A stretch of DNA of 64,000 nt from Monodelphis domestica (GCF_027887165.1 NC_077233.1:224499678-224563677); one strand, 5' to 3'. Counted from the stretch's first letter, positions 33,291-44,797 are shown. Notes: generated from the letters alone by a model not told the origin. Made by a program: numbers and translations.

Positions 33291-34114
33291 TTTTTCCCAT
33301 TTTTAGTTACATATAGAAACAATTTTTGACAATTTTTTTGACATTTTAGAATTTAAATTTTCTCTCTTCTTCACCTCCATCCACATCTCTAAGGTGATAA
33401 ATAGTCAGATATAGGATATATCTATACTTACCTTTAATACATATTTCCATATTCGTTATGTCATGATTGAAGTCACATACTACACATGAAATATAAATTT
33501 CATGAAAGAAATATAGAGGAAGATGGCATGCTTTGATCTTCACTCAGACTTCTTTGTCTATTAATAGCATTTTCATCATGAGTCCCTTGTGGTTAAATTG
33601 GAGGCTTGGTTTGCTAATAATGGTTTATTCCTTCACATTTGATTATCAAATGATATTTTTGTTACTGAATACATTGTTCTGGGTTCTGTTCATTTCACTA
33701 TTTCTCTTTGCATCAGTTCATATAAATATTTCCAGGTTTTTCTGAACTCATCTTTTTCATCATTCCTTATAAGACAATAGTTGTTCACCCATTACCCAAG
33801 TGAAAGACAACCCCTAAGTTTCCAATTCTTTGCCACTACAAAAAAGAGCTACTAAAATATTTTGGTATAGGTAGGTCCTATTCCATTGTCTCTTATTTCT
33901 TTGGGGTATAGACCCAATAGTGATATTCTGGGGTCAAAGACTATGCATAGTTTTATGGCCCTTTCAGACTAGTTCCATATTGTTAATCAAAATGGTTGTG
34001 TATGTTTATGGTTTCACAGTGTTTTAGTCTCAGTTTTCCCATATCTCTTCCAACATTCATCATTTTCATTTTTGGTCATGATGCTACTTAATCTGGTAGG
34101 TGTGAGGTGGTATC

Positions 34115-34647
34115 TGTTATTATGGAATTGTTTAAGGGACAGGAGATAAGAGGGAAACATCTAAATATTTAAGTTTATTGATGGGGAATGGAAAAGGAAG
34201 GAGGGTAACAAAGGAGTAGGAAAAGTTCTTAACCTTTTCCCCAAACCTAAATTCCCTTAATAGTATCCTAATAGCTAACTTATCTAGGCTAAATAAGTTA
34301 ATTTCCTCCAAACAGAACCTCACAAAACAGAGTCCAGTAAATGAGCCAAGATCCCAGAGGTAATGTCCAAAGTAGGTCCAGCTGAGAAATTCTTTGGTCT
34401 TCCTTGCCTGCAGCCAGTTCAAGCAGGTTTTTCTCCTCTCAAGCTGGTGTCTCCAAAAAGGGCCAGAAAACTTGTAGAAAGATTGAAATCACAGCTACCT
34501 CCAAACTTCCCCCAGAAGTCTGTTTTTTTCAGTTGAGACCTTAGAATCTTGACCCAAGCTCCCATGTGATTCTCTATCACATGTCCCTGTCACTCAAATG
34601 CAATTCATTTTGCAGAATGATTATGCAATCTTTCTTTGCTTACTACA
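34115..34647 (-). mobile_element. Solo LTR of an endogenous retrovirus
   Basis: 533 bp from TGTTATTATGG to CTTACTACA, with the 4-bp duplication tatc at 34111-34114 and 34648-34651; the L1 reads on across it. On the minus strand an AATAAA lies near the far end (reverse of tttattgatg at about 34177), which sets the orientation. TG...CA ends and a 4-bp target suggest a class I (gamma-type) relative. Solo LTR, fossil. Confidence 0.75.
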
Positions 34648-35254
34648 TATCTTAAAGTTGTTTTAATTTGCATTTCTCTAATCAATAGTAATTTGAAGCA
34701 TTTTATATGACTTTGAATAGTTTTAATTTCTTCCTCTGGGGACTGCCTGTGCATATCCTTATATTCTTATAAACTTGAATTAATTCTCCATATTTTTGAT
34801 AAATTAGTCTTTTGTCACAGGTGCTTCTTATTAGATTTTTTCCCAAAAATTTTGTTGTTTCCCTTCCAATCTTGGTTCCATTGGTTTTATTCGTACAAAA
34901 ATTTTTAATTTCATGTAATCAAAATTATCTATTTCATTTTCATAATGTTCTCTGTCTTATTTTATCCTAATTTTTTCCCTTATCCATAAATCTGAGAGGC
35001 AAGCTTTTTCTTGTTTCCCTAATTTGCTTATGATGTCACTCTTTATATCTAGATCAAGTATCCATTTTGACTTTATCCTGGTGTATAGTGTGAGATGTAT
35101 GTCCATGCCTAGTCTCTGCCATACTGTTTTTCAGTTTTCCCAGCAATTTTTGTCAAATTGCAAGGTTTTTTTTTCTCCCAAAAATCTTGAATCTTTGGGT
35201 TTATCAAACATTAAGTTGTTGTGGCATTAACTGCCATGTATTGCTTGTCTAAAT

Positions 35255-35840
35255 CAGTGATGGTGAACCTTTTAGAGATGGGGTGCTGGGCCCCATCCCA
35301 TCCCACTCCCCAGACCAAGTGCCTTGCCTGTCCCTCACCAGAGACTGAGTGCTGCCCCTCCTCCATTATCCCAGAAAGGGGAGAGAGAAAGTACTCTCAT
35401 TGGGCTTCTGGGTAGAGGTGCAGGTGATGAGGGGCACATGTGGAAAGGAAAAGGAAATTGGCCCCAGCACTCTGCTCCCGAACAACTATGTGCCACGTTG
35501 TGACCTATGCTTCCTTCAAATCCAGCTCCTCTCTGACCACAGGAATCACTTTCACTACAGACTCAGAAGACTTCCATCTGTGCCACACCCTCATGCAGTA
35601 TGTGAGCTCCCTCCCTACCTTATCCCAGACAGTGAAGGGAGGAAGTACTCCCATTGAATCTCAGGGTAGAGGTGTGGGTGAAGTGAGGAATGTCCTCAGG
35701 CACCTGAAGAGGGGAAGGAGAACAGCTCCACCCTGTTCATCTGACTTTCTAGTAACAAACTCTGGAAGACTATAGGTATGCCCACAGAGAGCCCTCTGTG
35801 TGCCATCGTTGGCACCTGTGCCAATGTGTCACCATCACTG
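35255..35840 (+). mobile_element. Non-autonomous hAT element (MITE-like)
   Basis: 586 bp bounded by cagtgatggtgaacctttt and its inverted partner ending tgtgtcaccatcactg. Flanks gtctaaat and gcataaac agree at five of eight sites. The L1 copy 2 sequence stops at one end and resumes at the other. GC-rich interior with several short frames and no transposase. Strand arbitrary. Confidence 0.8.
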
Positions 35841-36422
35841 GCATAAACTATTCCATTGATCCACTGCATCATTTCTTAGTCAGTAACAGATTATTTTGAT
35901 GATTACTACTTCGTAGTACAGTTTGATAATATAGTATAGAGCTGGCATAGCCAGATCTCCTTTCTGTTTTTTATTTTCATTAATTATTTGGTATTCTTGA
36001 ACTTTTATTTTTCCAGATGAACTTTGTTGTTATATTTTCTAGTTCTATGAAATAATCTTGGGGTAGTTTGATTGGTATGGCATTGAACAGGTAAATTAAC
36101 TTAGGTAGGAATGCCATTTTTACTACATTGACTTGGCCTATCTATAAAGAATTAATGTTTTTCCAAATGTTTAGGTCTAATTTTATTTGTGTGATTTATT
36201 TGTTTGTTCATATGGTTGCTGGGTTTGTTTTGGTAGATGTACGACCAGATATTTTATATTGTCTAGAGTTATTTTAAATGGAATTTCCTTTTCTATCTCT
36301 TGCTATTAGATTTTGTTGGTGGTAAATAGAATTTATTGACTGATGATTTATATGGGTTTATTTTGTATCCTGTGACTTTGCCAAAGTTATTAATTATTTC
36401 TATTAGTTTTTTAGTTGATTCC

Positions 36423-37252
36423 TATAATATTTATAGGGAAAAAATGGGGGGAATGAAAGAAAAGGGGATATGTAAGGTTTGTAGCAGGGAATGGAGGAGT
36501 TGAAGGGTGAGAGGGAATATGGCTGCCAGTGAGGCAAAGGAGAGAGATGTCCCCTGCTGTGAGGCTATATTTTGAACAAAATGGGATGTCCAAGAAATGA
36601 GCCACTTATGATAGCCTGCAGGGATGTCTTCTCACTGGATTGCTGCCGAAGTTGCCCCAGAGCAGGTAAACACAGCCCCTCCTGAGGGACAAGCCTTTCC
36701 CCAGAATTTGGTCTCCCAGCAGGGGTCATATAAGGAACATTTGTAATTGGACGACTAAACTGAGGTTCAGCTCCCTCTATGCCCCAGAAAAGACAGTCCA
36801 CTTATCTGACTGCAATATTCAAATAAGATAAATTTTAATAACCAGTCTGTATTGGAGAGGTATCAGGGAAAAGGGTAGGGAGGTCCCTAAATAAGGCTGG
36901 AGTCTTTCTTAGCTTTGGAGCAGAGGTCAGGCCTTACAGGCTAGAGGAGGGTTTTTCTTATTCCTGTCTATACTATATCTGTGCTAGTTTTTTTAATTTC
37001 AAAATCATAGCAGTAGACAGCAAGCAACAAGAAAAATTCTGACCTAGAGAGCTGGTTGGGCCTGTCTCTTTGGGCTGAAGAAATAGAGGCACTCTATCCA
37101 GACTGGGAAGCCAAAGCTCCTCCCACTTACAATGCCAGGAAGGAAGTGCTCCAGTCACAAGACCAATTGCTATTCCCACTTGCTCATTTCCCCAACTGTC
37201 ATTCTTGACAATTTCCTCTCTCTAATATTCCCACTGTTGCTTGTTACAACAC
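36423..37252 (+). mobile_element. LTR of an endogenous retrovirus (family Y), copy 1
   Basis: About 830 bp inserted in L1 copy 2. Its reverse complement matches the LTR at 41168-41997 along its whole length, for example ggcttgtccctcaggagg, aggcccaaccag and cctgctctgg. Roughly three quarters of positions agree by eye. After the LTR end come about 50 bases (37253-37305) belonging to neither LTR nor L1, starting with a tgg-type sequence; this may be a remnant of the internal leader. Fossil. Confidence 0.65.
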
Positions 37253-38207
37253 AGTGGCAGAAAGTCCAGAACTTGTTCTAGTTTCCTTTCCACATTCCCA
37301 AGGAATCTCTGGGTATACCATTAAATCATATGCAAAGAATAATAACTGCTTCTTCACCTATTCTAATTCCTTCAATTTATTTTTCTGCTCTTATTGATAT
37401 AGCAAGCATTTCTGGAATATTATATAATAGTGGTGATAAAGGCAATCTTGCTTTACCCATGATCTTTAGTTTATCCCTATTATAGATAATGCTTCCAGAT
37501 GGTTTTAGATAGATGCCATTTATAACCTTAAGAAAGTTTCCCTTTATCCTAATGTTTCCTAATGTTTTTTTATAAGGAATGGGTATTATATTTTGTTAAA
37601 TACATTTTTTTTTTGCATTTGTTGAAATAATCATGTGGTTTCTGTTGGTTTTGCTATTGATATGGACAATTATGCTGATGCTTTTCCTAATCTTGAATCA
37701 TCCCTGAATTCCTGGTATAAAACCCACTTGATCATGGTGTATGATTCTTGTGACATAATGTTGTAATCTTGCTAGTATTTTATTTAAAAGTTTTGCATCA
37801 AGGTTCATTAGGGTGATTGGTCTATAGTTTCTTTCTCTGTTTTATCTTTTTCTGGTTTCCATGTCATAAAAAAGAGTTAGGAAGGATTCCCTTTCCCCCT
37901 TTTTTCTAAATAGTTAGTTCAGTATTAGAGTTAGTTCTTTGAATATTTGGTAGAATTCACTTGTAAATCCGTCTGTCCCTAGATCTTTTTTCTTAGTGAA
38001 TTCTTTGAAGATTTGTTCAATTCCTTTTTCTATGATATGACTGATTAAATATTCTATTTCCTCTTCTGTTTATATATGTTGTTTATATTTTTTGTAAATA
38101 TTCATCTATTTCTCTTAGATTGTCAGATTTATTGGCATATAGTTGGGAAAAATAATTAATTATTGTTTCTATTTCTTTTTCATTAGTCATCTTCTTTTCC
38201 ACTTTCG

Positions 38208-38559
38208 ATATATTTTACATATGAGACCTCTGAGAAATTTTTTTAATGCTCTTTCCCATTTTTCTGCTTTCCTTTTAATCCAGGATACTTTAATTTTATT
38301 TGTACAATCCTTTTTAATTTAAGGTATTTAAATTTTCCATTCTATCTAGTGTTTTTTAATCTCTTTTTTATTCATAAATTCTTCTCCTATCTACAAATCT
38401 GATAGTTAATGTGTTCACTGTTCTCATTGGCTTATGTTATCTCCCTTTATGTCTAGGTCATGTATCCATTTCGATATTATCTTGGGAAATGTTATAAGAT
38501 TTTGGTCAATATCTAGTTTCTCCCTTTTGGCAATAATTTAAACCAAATAGTAAATTCTT
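38208..38559 (-). mobile_element. L1 copy 1, part 2
   Basis: Resumes L1 copy 1: atatgagacctctgagaaat, tatttgtacaatccttttta, tttatgtctaggtcatgtat, ccatttcgat. Ends at the duplicated target ccaaatagtaaattctt (38543-38559). Confidence 0.75.
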
Positions 38560-39170
38560 TTTTTTTTTAATTTTATTTAATTAGTTAATTTAGAATATTT
38601 TTCTATGGTTACAAGATTCATGTTCTTTCCCTCCCCTCCCAAAAATCTGACACCCAATTCCACTGGGTTTTACATGAGTTATTGATCAAGACCTATTTAT
38701 ATATTATTGATATTTGAACTAGGGAGATCATTTATAGTCTACATCCCCAATCATATCCTCATTGACCCATGTAATGAAGCAGCTGTTTTTCTTCTGTGTT
38801 TCTGCTCCCACAGTTCTTCCTCTGAGTATGAATAGCATTCTTTCTCAGCAGTCCCTCTGAATTGTTTTGGATCACTGCATTGGTACTAATACAGAAGTTC
38901 ATTACATGCTGTTGTATCACAATATATCAGTTTCTATGTACAATGTTCTCCTGGTTCTGCTCCTTTCACTCTGAATCAATTCCTGGAGGTCATTCCAGTT
39001 CACATGGAAATCCTCCAGTTCATTATTTCTTTGAGCACAATAGTATCCCATCACCAACAGATATCACAATTTATTCAGCCATTCCCCAATTGGAGGGCAT
39101 CTCCTCAATTTCCAATTTTATGCTACCACAAAGAGCCCAACTATGAATATTCTTGTACAGGACTTTTTCC

Positions 39171-39419
39171 TTATCTCTCTTTGGGGTACAAACCCAGCAG
39201 TGCTATGGCTGGATCAAAGGGCGGGCAGTCTTTTTGCACCTTTTGGGCATAGTTCCAAATTACCTTCCAGAATGGTTGGATCAATTCACAAATTCCCCAG
39301 CAATGCATTAATATCCCAATTTTACCACATCCCCTCCAAAATTTATTTCTTTCCTTTGCTATAATGTTAGCCAATCTACTGAGTCTGAGGTCATACCTCA
39401 GAGTTGTTTTGATTTGCAT
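39171..39419 (-). pseudogene. L1 ORF2 C-terminal fragment (copy 3)
   Basis: Minus-strand frame of 82 residues beginning in the L1 segment IKTTLRYDLRLSRLANI and containing FWRGCGKIG, CELIQPFWKVIWNYAQK and FDPAIALLGLYPKE, the conserved cysteine-containing C-terminal region of L1 ORF2. The frame stops soon after YPKE. Non-functional fragment. Confidence 0.85.
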
Positions 39420-40585
39420 TTCTTATTATAAAATATTTAGAACACTTTTTCATGTGTTTCTTAATAGTTTTGATTGCTTTATCTGATAATTGACTATTTT
39501 ATGCCCCTTGCCTATTTATCAATTGGAAAAGGGCTTGCTTTTTTGTACAACTGATTTAACTCCTTAATATATTTGAGTAATTAGACCTTTGTCAGAGGTT
39601 TTTGTTATAAAATTTTTTTCCCATTTTGTTGCTTCCCTTCTAATTGTGGTTGCATTGGTTTTGTTTGTACAGAAACTTTTTAATTTAATATAATCAAAAT
39701 TATTTATTTTACATTTTTTAATTTTTTCTAACTCTTTAGTCTTGAAAATCTTTCTTTTCCCACAGATCTCACAAGTATACTATTCTATGTTCACCTAATT
39801 TACTTATATTTTCCTTCTTTATATTCAAGTCATTCACCCATTCTGAGTTCATCTTGGTTTAGGGCATGAGATGTTGATCTAAACCTAATCTCTCCCTTAC
39901 TGTCTTTCCCTTCCAGTTTTCCCAGCAGTTTTTATCAAATAGTGGATTTTTGTCTCCAAAGCTGGGATCTTTGGGTTTATCATAGACTGTCTTGCTAAGG
40001 TCACTGACGCCAAGTCTATTCAACTGATCCTCCTTCTTGTCTCTTAGCCAGTACCATATTGTTTTGATGACCACTGCTTTATAGGACATTTTGAGATCTA
40101 GTAGTGCTAGGTCACCTTACTTCACATTTCTTTTCATTATTTCCCTTGATGTTTTTGATCTTTCCTTCTTCCAAATGAACTTTGTTATGCTTTATTTTTC
40201 TAATTCAGTAAAAAAGTTTTTTGGTAGTTCGATGGGTATGGCACGAGATAAGTAAATTAGTTTGGGTAGGATTGTCATTTTTATTATGTTAGCTCATCCT
40301 ACCCATGAGCAATTAATGTTTTCCCAATTATGTAGATCTTGTTTTAATTGTGTAGAAAGTGTTTTGTAGTTGTGTTCAATAGTAGCTGTGTTTGTCTTGG
40401 CAGATAGATTCCTAAGTATTTTATATTGTCTACGGTGGTTTTAAATGGAATTTCTCTTTCTAACTCTTGCTACTAATATGTGTTGGAAATATATAAAAAT
40501 GCTGTGGATTTATTTTGTATCCTGCAACTTTCCTAAAGTTGTTCATTATTTCCACTAGTTTTTTAGTTGATTCTCTAGAATTCTT

Positions 40586-40698
40586 TTTTTTTCCTTTTAA
40601 ACATTATTTTATTTGGTCATTTTCAAACATTATTCATTGGAACAAAAAAAGATCACTTTCTTTTCCTCCCCCCCTCCCACCACCCCTGGTTTAGCTGA
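40586..40698 (-). mobile_element. Short L1 3' tail inserted in L1 copy 3
   Basis: 113 bp identical in layout to the reverse of the L1 3' end at 60.70-60.80 kb (cattattttatttggtcatt, cattattcattgg, C-rich tract). Near-perfect duplication tctagaattctt (40574-40585) and tctagagttctt (40699-40710). Confidence 0.8.
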
Positions 40699-40710
40699 TC
40701 TAGAGTTCTT

Positions 40711-40800
40711 TAAGTATTTGCAATTCTTTAATTATCTGCAATTCTGCATATCTAGAATCTGCATATCTAGAATTCTTTAAGTATCTGCAAAGAGTGATAG
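40711..40800. repeat. Short local tandem duplications
   Basis: Units such as tctgcatatctagaat and ttctttaagtat occur twice or three times, apparently slippage copies of the host L1 next to the tail insertion. Confidence 0.65.
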
Positions 40801-41167
40801 CTTGGTCTCCTCATTGCCAGTTTTAATACCTTCAATTTCTTTTTCTTCTCTAATTGCTACTGCTAGTGTTTCTAGTACAATATTAAATAATAGAGGTGAT
40901 AATGGGCATCCTTGTTTCACTCCTGATCTTTTCGGGAAAGCATCTAGTTTATCTCCATTGCAGATGATATTTGCTGATGGTTTTAGATATAGCTTATTAT
41001 TTTTAGGAAATTGTTTTCAACAGGAATGAGTGTTGTATTTTGTCAAAGGCTTTTTCTGTATCTATTGACATAATCATGTGGTTTTTGTTGGTTTGCTTGT
41101 TGATGTGGTCAATTATGTGGATGGTTTTCCTAATATTGAACTATCCTTGCATTACTGGTATAAATCC

Positions 41168-41997
41168 TATAAGAAGCAGTCTTTCCCTATTGCTGGATAG
41201 AAGTTCATTTATTTCTGGATATTTCCTAACCTTTTACTCTACCTGGATTCCTGTCATCATGTCACCTAACAATAAGATTTAAGGGGAGCAGTTTGAACTT
41301 AAGGCTAGTCTTTAGGGCTGTAGCACAGAAGAGATAGGCCCAACCAGTTCTGAAGATCAGAACCTTTATTCCTCTTGCTGTCTTCTGCTAAAAACTTTGA
41401 ACTTAAGAAAACTAGCATAGATTAGCATAGACAAGAATAAAAGAAACCCTCCACATGCCCACGTGGACTGGCCTCAGCTCAGAAGCTGAGAAAGACACAA
41501 ACCTGATCTGGGGAAAAGTATAGGGCAATCCTTATTTTCCTTTACCATGATACCCTCCCAATCCAAACTTGTTATTAAATTCATCTTGAGTTAAATAACC
41601 CGCAGTCAGATAAGAGGAGAACTATCATTTCAGGGGGACATAGATGGAGCAGAAGCCAAGGACAGCCATTCAACCATAAACGGTCCATATTGGACCCTTG
41701 ATGGGTGGTGACTTTGATCCAGGGGGAGGCTTGTCCCTCAGGAGGGTCCCTGCTTACCTGCTCTGGTGTATCTTCAAATCAATCAATAGAAAAGATATCC
41801 TCTCGGGCTATCATAGTTGGCCCACTTCTCAGGAACCCCATTTTTCAAAGACAGCCTCTCAGAAGGGGTATCTCTCCCCATTTTACCTCACCAACATCCA
41901 TATTCCCTCTATCCCTTCAACTCTTTCATTCCCTGCTACAAAACCTTCTTTATCCCCTCTACCTCTTCAATCCTCAACAATTCTTTTAACTATTACA
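41168..41997 (-). mobile_element. LTR of an endogenous retrovirus (family Y), copy 2
   Basis: About 830 bp, opposite in orientation to the copy at 36423-37252 and alike along its length. On the minus strand it starts TGTAATAGTT, and an AATAAA (reverse of tttattcctc at 41370) supports that direction. L1 copy 3 on its two sides is not contiguous (ORF2 on one, ORF1 on the other), and no short duplication is seen. Fossil; no internal genes. Confidence 0.7.
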
Positions 41998-42489
41998 CTA
42001 GACTGGTTTTCATGATCAATTATCTTCTCAGTGAGATATTTCATGTTTCCTTCTATTTTGTTAGTCTTTTGACTTTGCTGTTTTGTGAGATCATTGGCTT
42101 CCAACTGCCCAATTCTGGTCTTTAAAGACTGATTTTCCACTATAATCTTTTGGTTTTCCACTATAATCTTTTGATTTTCCTTTTCGGCTTGGTTTTTCCT
42201 GCTTTTCATGGCTTCCATCTGTTTAATTGTGTTCTCCAATTTATTTATCATTTCATTTGATTTCTGAGCTTCTTTCTTTTGCCAATTGGAAGTTCCTGTC
42301 TTTTAGACTGTTATTTTCTTTTTGAACTATTTCCAACTTTTCTTGCCAAAATTCCTCCATTTTTCTCAAAGTATCAGATTTAAATTCTTCAAGAGTCTGT
42401 GGCCAATTTCCATTGGGGAGGGGGAGTTTGGATGCATTTAAAATTGTTGTCCTTTGCTGTTTCCTCTGTTGTCTGGATTTTTTCAACAT
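41998..42489 (-). pseudogene. L1 ORF1 N-terminal half (copy 3)
   Basis: Minus-strand frames 41967-42251 and 42253-42489 follow each other in L1 ORF1 order: an N-terminal part with NWPQTLEEFKSDTLRKMEEF, then a coiled coil with KENNSLKDRNFQL and SLKTRIGQLEANDLTKQQ. A tandem duplication in the coiled coil encodes KIIVENQ twice. A frame break separates the halves, and the RNA-binding half is missing. Confidence 0.8.
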
Positions 42490-43112
42490 AAAATTTATCC
42501 AGCGTCAAAGCCTTCTTCTTGATCTTCTTGGTGGTTGAAAGTTGTATTTTCTGGGCTCTTTGCCATCACTAAACTGTTTTTCCCTTCCCTTTCCAGTCAG
42601 GAGTCTGGTTGAGGAGGGCAGGCTCTCTGTGTATGGAGCTAAGGAGAGCAGTTTTTGCCTGAGTCTACCTCTCCAGTCTCTGCAGCTTCTACTGTTTGCA
42701 GCCCTTCTCTGTGCTATCTCTGAGCCCAAGGTCTGAATTCTTCCTCTTGTTGGGGGTCTCAAGTCTAGCTGCTCTCAGGGGTAGGTCTTTGGTGGTCTTA
42801 GTCAGCTGCCAAGGACCTAGAGGTGCCTCTCACTTGCTCACTGATTCTAGCAAGAACTGGCTCTGAATCTAGCACAATGACTCTGCAGCTGGGGTAGGGG
42901 AGGGTACATCATTTTGCGGTTTTGTTGGGAGCTTTTTCACCCCCTTATAGTGTGGAAATGCCCAAATCCTTCAATGTTGCACCCTACTGTGGAGTCTCTT
43001 CCTTCACATGAATTTGGGGGTTTTTGGCCTTTGCAGGTAGCCTATATCAGTAGGTAATGAGGAGAGGTAGAATCCTGTCTCTAAACTGCAACCATGTTTA
43101 CCCGGAAGTCCC
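42490..43112 (-). promoter_or_regulatory. L1 copy 3 5' UTR (internal promoter region)
   Basis: About 620 bp of GC-richer sequence between ORF1 and the 5' terminus, where L1 promoters lie. Short frames here on either strand are not coding. Promoter role is known of L1 5' UTRs generally; activity of this old copy is doubtful. Confidence 0.6.
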
Positions 43113-43815
43113 CCAAATAGTAAATTCTTATCTCCAAAGTTTGTATCTTTACTTTTGTCAAATACAAGGTTACTTTAATTTTTTTCTATTGTTTATTCTG
43201 TTTATTCTGTTCCGCTGATTCAACTTCCTATTTCTTAGCCAGTTCCAGATAGTTTTGATGATAGTTTTGGTAATTAGTGCTTTATAATGCAGTTTAAAAT
43301 ATGGTACTGTTAGACCTATTTCATTTGTATTTTTTTCATCAATTCCTTTATTCTTCCGCAAAAATTTCATTATTTTTTCTAGTTCAATAAAATAATTTTT
43401 GGTAATTTATTTGGGATGGCATTGAATAAGTAGATAAGTTTAGGCATTGAATTGTCATTTTAAATATATTGGCTCCAAATTATCCAATTATTTAAATCTT
43501 ATTTGTATAAAAATCTTTCATAATTATGTCATATACTTCCAGGGTTTATTTTGTTAGATATACTCCCAGGTATTTTATTCTATCTATGATTATTTTATAT
43601 CAGTTATCTCTTACCTTCTCTTTTTGCAGGTTTTTGTTGGTAATAGAAATGCTGATGATTTATGTGGGTTTGTTTATTTTATATCTTGCTACTTTGCTAA
43701 AATTACTGATAGTTTTAATTAATTCTTAGTTGAATCTCTAGGATTTTCCATATAAACCGTCATGTCTTCTGTGAAAACTGATAGTTTTATTACCTTTCTG
43801 CCCATATGATTCCAA
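43113..43815 (-). mobile_element. L1 copy 1, part 3
   Basis: Resumes after L1 copy 3: aaatagtaaattcttatctc, gccagttccagatagttttg, gaataagtagataagtttag, tttgttggtaatagaaatgc, gaatctctaggattttccat. Ends 5'-truncated in the ORF2 reverse-transcriptase region. Confidence 0.75.
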
Positions 43816-44797
43816 ACAGTTCTTGGGAGCTAGTTCAGACTGATGTTTTCATACTTGCCTCAATTCTTTCTTGACAAATTGCCTTCACTTTTTTCACTCA
43901 ATGAAATTTATATAAAATCTTAGAATTAGAAACATTTCAACTTCAAAAAGGTTTACTAGATGCCTAGATTCACAAGGAAATTAAATGAACTAGAATCATT
44001 CATTCCTGAAGCATAGTGATTTAACAGGGTTTTGTGTAATATAGCAAGAGGAAACTGGGATATTAACATGACATTTTGTTAAATGATCACACCTGTGTTT
44101 ACTTGTTCACTACATCTCTGGTCTCCAGTCTTCCTTGATTTTTATATGTTCTTTCTTTCATGTCATTTATCCATCGATAAATCTAAGGCTAAATCTAAGA
44201 GCTTAACTATATCCATGTTGCATACAAAGTTATCTGCAAATGTGATTTCACTCACTTAATTCCCTTTCTAAATGAGATACAAGTAGTTCTGCTGATTTCC
44301 ACTAAAAGTTGGATCTCAGAAGACATGGACAACAGGCCAAGTGACAAGTTAAAAGATAATGAAGATGAATTATGGATGTGCAACTGTTCAGATATAATAC
44401 AAAGGACCTGCTCCAATTTTATGCTGGATCTTTCAGTTGGATATTGGGATATCTTCCTGCTATTAAATACAGTGAAATGTTAATTAACAACAATGACAAG
44501 AAAGTGGGTTGTTATTTGACCAAAATTTTTGGTTAAATGGCTAGAATGGTTTATTCATATTCCCCTAAATATGCCATGCATGTTCCTTTGGATCAAGCCA
44601 TTTTCTGTCATGAATCCCATACATAAAATACCCTTTAATTAAATAAAACCAATCAGATTGTCTTATATGAGATATATAATATTTTGTTCCCATAATTCAT
44701 CAGCTAAGCAAGTATGTTTCATCATAAATACTCTAGAACCAAAGTTGGTTATTACATTTAATCTCATTTCTTATTCCCTTTTCATTTTATTAAATAT
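43816..44797. other. No recognised feature
   Basis: Close to 1 kb of AT-rich unassigned sequence; no coding frame, no repeat I can name. Confidence 0.3.

Larger units (their letters stand above)
33291..38207 (-). mobile_element. L1 copy 2, inserted into L1 copy 1
   Basis: Minus-strand L1 from its 3' UTR through ORF2 C-terminus and reverse transcriptase, 5'-truncated inside ORF2. Exact 10-bp duplication atatatttta at 33281-33290 and 38208-38217. The host L1 reads on across the insertion. Landmarks: gtgaggtggtatct, tcttggttccattggtttta, ggtagtttgattggtatggc, catgtggtttctgttggttt. Itself interrupted by an LTR (34115-34647), a hAT element (35255-35840) and an LTR (36423-37252); own sequence about 3 kb. 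No intact frame; many stops and shifts. Confidence 0.85.
38560..43112 (-). mobile_element. L1 copy 3, inserted into L1 copy 1, with 5' UTR
   Basis: Exact 17-bp duplication ccaaatagtaaattctt at 38543-38559 and 43113-43129. Left end is the polyA tail (T run at 38560); right end is an L1 5' UTR (reverse of cccggaagtccc at about 43101), so the element reaches its 5' terminus. ORF2 reverse transcriptase and C-terminus (38575-41167) and 5' UTR plus ORF1 N-terminus (41998-43112) remain; the roughly 3 kb between is missing where an LTR sits. Interrupted by a 113-bp L1 tail and the LTR. ORF1 and ORF2 are broken. Confidence 0.85.

Noticed and set aside
35349-35775. Frames of 102 and 111 codons
   Set aside because: Inside the MITE-like hAT element; GC-rich sequence rarely has stops by chance.
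36423-41997. The two related LTRs as ends of one provirus
   Set aside because: They are in opposite orientation, lie in different L1 insertions, and L1 rather than retroviral sequence lies between them.
41698-42125. Overlapping frames of 94-105 codons on the plus strand
   Set aside because: They read an LTR and the antisense of L1 ORF1; no retroviral protein motif.
42505-42762. 85-codon minus-strand frame rich in Arg
   Set aside because: Lies in the L1 5' UTR upstream of ORF1; nothing suggests a real ORF0-like gene here.
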